Source of the DNA: Lysobacterales bacterium
Lineage (GTDB): Bacteria > Pseudomonadota > Gammaproteobacteria > Xanthomonadales > Xanthomonadaceae
Length of the DNA stretch: 8,108 bases
Direction of reading: 5' to 3'
NCBI GenBank assembly: GCA_020442545.1
Contig: JAGRJX010000108.1
Span: forward strand, 1 to 8,108
The translations under genes were made by a program, and so were the position numbers. Positions 6,539-8,108 of this stretch are shown in pieces (position 1 is the stretch's first letter; the number at the start of each line of letters is the position of its first letter). The notes beneath the pieces were generated by a model. The model made no database searches. It was not told the DNA's origin and worked only from the letters and a program-made list of their open reading frames with translations.

Positions 6539-6553
6539 TGCCGGTGACCGGCA
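6539..6553. repeat. 15-bp interrupted palindrome upstream of the cyclophilin gene
   Basis: TGCCGGT-G-ACCGGCA is a perfect 7+7 inverted repeat around a single base, located 64 nt before the isomerase start codon. It could be an operator for a dimeric regulator or a small hairpin (six pairs, TGA loop) in the leader. A weak -10-like TATCCT lies at 6580-6585 without a convincing -35. There is no T run to support a terminator for the tRNA transcript. Confidence 0.3.
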
Positions 6554-6617
6554 GTTCGGCTTATGTGCATGCTTGCCTGTATCCTCCGAGACCACTTTTG
6601 TGACGGAGTTGAAATCT

Positions 6618-7580
6618 ATGTCGAAGCAGCTTTTGCTTGGATTGGCGCTGCTGGCGCTGGCTTCGATGGCTGCGGCCCAGAATCCGCGGGTGCTTCTCGA
6701 TACGGATCGTGGTCCGATGCTGCTGGAACTGGATAGTGTTCGTGCCCCGAACACCGTCGCCAATTTTCTGAGTTACGTAGATGATGGCTCCTACAATCGC
6801 TCGCTGATTCAGCGCGTGGTACCCAATTTTGTCGTCCAGGGTGGTGGCTTCAAGGAAAGTGGAGAGGGCATCGTCAAGCGCGCGGCAATCCCCAGCGAGC
6901 GCGGGAACGGTCTGCAGCACACGAGCGGAACGGTGGCGATGGCCTTGACGTCCACCAATGGTGTCACCAATGTCAACAGTGCTACCTCGGACTTCTTCAT
7001 CAACACCAATACCAATGCCTCGCTCAATGCCGACTTCACGGTCTTCGGGCGTGTGGTGTATGGCTACAAGACGCTGGAGGAGCTCAACACGACTCCGATC
7101 TTCTTCGGCAGCGAGCAGCCGATCCGCATGCCGCTGATCCGCAGGGCGGTGCGCGTGGCGTCGGATGAGTTTCCGATCCTGCCTTTGCACACCGGCACCT
7201 GGTTCGATCCGGACAACTCTGGCAAGGGCTTTCTGATCGAGATCACCAAGGCGAGTGGTGCCACCAATAGTGATTCGCCCATCGTGGTGGTGTCCTGGTA
7301 TGACTTCTTCGAAGGCCAGCAATTCTGGACCATCGGATCCGCGCCTTTTGCCTGGGGGGCGAGCTCGGTGGAAATCCCGATGCAGATCAGCACCGGCGGT
7401 CAGTTCGGCAGCGCCTACATGGCCTCGCAAGTGACCAGCAATCCGCAGTGGGGTGTGCTCACGATCCGTTTCAGTGATTGCAGCATTGGCAGTTTCAGCT
7501 ACACCTCGGTGTATGGCAACGGCACGATTCCGGTGCGGAGCCTGACCTCGCCGCTGTACGAGAAGTGTCCGGGCAGCTGA
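6618..7580 (+). CDS. Exported cyclophilin-type peptidyl-prolyl cis-trans isomerase with C-terminal beta-rich module
   Basis: This 320-residue protein is predicted to catalyse proline isomerisation outside the cytoplasm. Residues 1-20 form a Sec signal peptide (Lys3, hydrophobic core, SMAAA then Gln21). The cyclophilin domain spans about 23-180. It has QRVVPNFVVQGGGF with Arg66, Phe71 and Gln74 at the catalytic positions, GTVAMAL at 104-110, and SDFFINTNTN leading to FTVFGRVV. Residues about 188-320 are an added module: GTWFDPDNSGKGFLIEI, VVVSWYDFFEGQQFW, a GGQFGSAY stretch, WGVLTIRFSDC and a closing Cys317. Cys288 and Cys317 could form a disulfide. Similar SGxGF/WY modules occur, from memory, in exported proteins of Lysobacterales. 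Start 6618 has GGAG at 6605-6608; the frame is open to 6447 but that region shows no protein character. Codon use looks somewhat less GC-rich than its neighbours. Confidence 0.92.
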   Translation: MSKQLLLGLALLALASMAAAQNPRVLLDTDRGPMLLELDSVRAPNTVANFLSYVDDGSYNRSLIQRVVPNFVVQGGGFKESGEGIVKRAAIPSERGNGLQHTSGTVAMALTSTNGVTNVNSATSDFFINTNTNASLNADFTVFGRVVYGYKTLEELNTTPIFFGSEQPIRMPLIRRAVRVASDEFPILPLHTGTWFDPDNSGKGFLIEITKASGATNSDSPIVVVSWYDFFEGQQFWTIGSAPFAWGASSVEIPMQISTGGQFGSAYMASQVTSNPQWGVLTIRFSDCSIGSFSYTSVYGNGTIPVRSLTSPLYEKCPGS

Positions 7581-7649
7581 TCGGGTCAGCGCTGGCGTTC
7601 ACTGATGGATGGCATTGCCGCGGCGCTTGACCGAGTCCAGGGACAGGCT

Positions 7650-7725
7650 GTGGGAGCGGACTCTGTCCGCGATCGAGGCGCGCAGATGGTCGGGAGCCGA
7701 CCATCGCGGCTGAAGCCGCTCCCAT
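7650..7725. repeat. Paired REP-like palindromic element (BIME type)
   Basis: Two head-to-head REP-like units flank a central hairpin. The left unit starts GTGGGAGCGG at 7650 and folds as GCGGAC-TCT-GTCCGC (7656-7670), then GATCG. The right unit is its inverted partner, ending CCGCTCCCAT at 7725, with GCGGCT and AGCCGC arms. The heads TGGGAGCGG (7651-7659) and CCGCTCCCA (7716-7724) are exact reverse complements. Between them GATGGTCGG-GAG-CCGACCATC (7685-7705) forms a perfect nine-pair hairpin overlapping the right unit. GTGGGAGCGG heads followed by a GC-rich stem and CCGCGA are characteristic of dispersed REPs in Pseudomonas and Lysobacterales, mobilised by RAYT transposases. The location in a convergent gap is typical. 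Confidence 0.7.
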
Positions 7726-7810
7726 GGGGTTTGCCAATCAGCAAGCGTCTCCTGCGCCAACGCCCCATGGCCCGTTTTTCATTTTCAAATCAATGGCCTG
7801 GGGCATGCCT

Positions 7811-7893
7811 GGCGAGGGCGCGCCGCGCCCGGTGATCAGGGCAGAGTCGTGGACAGCCCAAGTGGATCACCGGACGCAAGGGCCGCGCCCGCC
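7811..7893. repeat. Large nested inverted repeat, possible bidirectional terminator or structured RNA
   Basis: The perfect nine-base arms CCGGTGATC (7829-7837) and GATCACCGG (7865-7873) enclose a second pair, GGGC (7839-7842) with GCCC (7856-7859). Outside them GGGCGCG (7816-7822) pairs with CGCGCCC (7884-7890), and GGC/GCC extends this after a two-base bulge. Together these give over 20 pairs across 83 nt, immediately downstream of the reverse-strand stop at 7905-7907. No T run adjoins it, so Rho-independent termination is not assured. It does not share the REP head sequence. Confidence 0.45.
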
Positions 7894-7904
7894 AGTATCG
7901 GGTT

Positions 7905-8108
7905 TCAGCTGGACGGAAGCAGCATCACCGACGTCGCCATGATCTGAAATTCCTGGGTGTCACCTTGAATCTTGCTGCTGTCCTGGCCGGCATCATCGGC
8001 GAGATGCCTGGCCATCTTTTCGCTCATGGTCTTGACGCTGAGCGTCCCGTGGACCACGGCGTCGCCGCTGGTATCGGTGGGGATGAAGAAATCATCCTTG
8101 CCGAACAT
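7905..8108 (-). CDS. DUF4920-like protein, C-terminal fragment, 5' end outside window
   Basis: The reverse strand is open from the right edge to TGA at 7905-7907 (67 visible residues). The stretch DDFFIPTDTSGDAVVHGTLS, then MSEKMARHLADDAGQD and a closing FQIMATSVML, resembles the C-terminal end of DUF4920 proteins as I recall them: an FFVP-D-x-x-G turn, a V-x-G strand, the RHLAEDAG helix and a final A-x-GV strand. Those are small, usually exported proteins of unknown function. The Met at the very edge is probably internal, because the family has further domain sequence before the FFxP strand; the true start should lie beyond 8108. The gene is convergent with the isomerase gene and separated from it by palindromic elements. 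Confidence 0.7.
   Translation of the reverse strand: MFGKDDFFIPTDTSGDAVVHGTLSVKTMSEKMARHLADDAGQDSSKIQGDTQEFQIMATSVMLLPSS

Larger units (their letters stand above)
7581..7904. other. Non-coding convergent gap containing two palindromic elements
   Basis: These 324 nt lie between the convergent isomerase gene and the reverse-strand gene at the right edge. No credible open frame is present. The space is largely filled by the REP-like pair (7650-7725) and the nested inverted repeat (7811-7893), listed separately. Between them is a T/A-rich patch (GTTTTTCATTTTC, 7773-7785) unlike the rest of the window. It follows a weak ATGGGG/CCCCAT pairing (7724-7729, 7763-7768) and may mark transcript ends. 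Confidence 0.6.

Noticed and set aside
6447..6617. N-terminal extension of the cyclophilin frame
   Set aside because: The added residues are Cys-rich and precede a textbook signal peptide; the GGAG before 6618 marks the real start.
6561..7430. Reverse-strand open frame (289 codons) opposite the cyclophilin gene
   Set aside because: It is antisense to a gene with a clear signal peptide and catalytic motifs; composition is that of a shadow frame.
7724..7785. ATGGGG/CCCCAT pairing followed by a T-rich tract as an intrinsic terminator
   Set aside because: Only six pairs around a 33-nt loop, and the T run lies several bases after the stem; too weak to call.

Overview
The window reads as a high-GC (roughly 64% by eye) gammaproteobacterial chromosome segment, most likely Lysobacterales/Xanthomonadales. 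Three things support this: the order lpxK-kdsB-low-molecular-weight phosphatase followed by uvrC-pgsA-tRNA(Gly/Cys/Leu), the bacterial lipid A and Kdo genes, and a REP-type palindromic repeat with a GTGGGAGCGG head. The family-level placement is inference. The uvrC-pgsA-tRNA block is also conserved in enterobacteria, where glyW-cysT-leuZ follow pgsA.

Layout. Positions 1-1758 form a tight forward cell-envelope cluster: the 3' part of lpxK, kdsB (ATGA overlap) and an LMW protein-tyrosine phosphatase 17 nt later. Positions 1759-2094 are non-coding and rich in inverted repeats. Positions 2095-6008 hold a thioredoxin-fold/NHL beta-propeller protein related to NHLRC2, then uvrC overlapping it by ATGA, then pgsA with a TTG start. 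Positions 6038-6435 hold a tRNA promoter and the genes for tRNA-Gly(GCC), tRNA-Cys(GCA) and tRNA-Leu(TAA), with a terminator-like hairpin between the first two. Positions 6618-7580 encode an exported cyclophilin-type peptidyl-prolyl isomerase with an extra C-terminal module. Positions 7581-7904 are non-coding and carry a paired REP-like element and a second, larger nested inverted repeat. At the right edge the 3' end of a reverse-strand gene resembling DUF4920 proteins runs out of the window, convergent with the isomerase gene.

Functionally, lpxK and kdsB supply the lipid A 4'-phosphate and CMP-Kdo for lipopolysaccharide, and pgsA makes phosphatidylglycerol-phosphate. UvrC is the nucleotide-excision-repair nuclease. 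The rest are tRNAs and exported or uncharacterised proteins. Most of the window is ordinary housekeeping sequence. The parts most worth attention are the thioredoxin-NHL protein whose CxxC motif has become SxxC, the two-domain exported cyclophilin, the structured gap before the thioredoxin-NHL gene, and the two palindromic elements near the right end. I see no clear evidence of a new multi-gene system.
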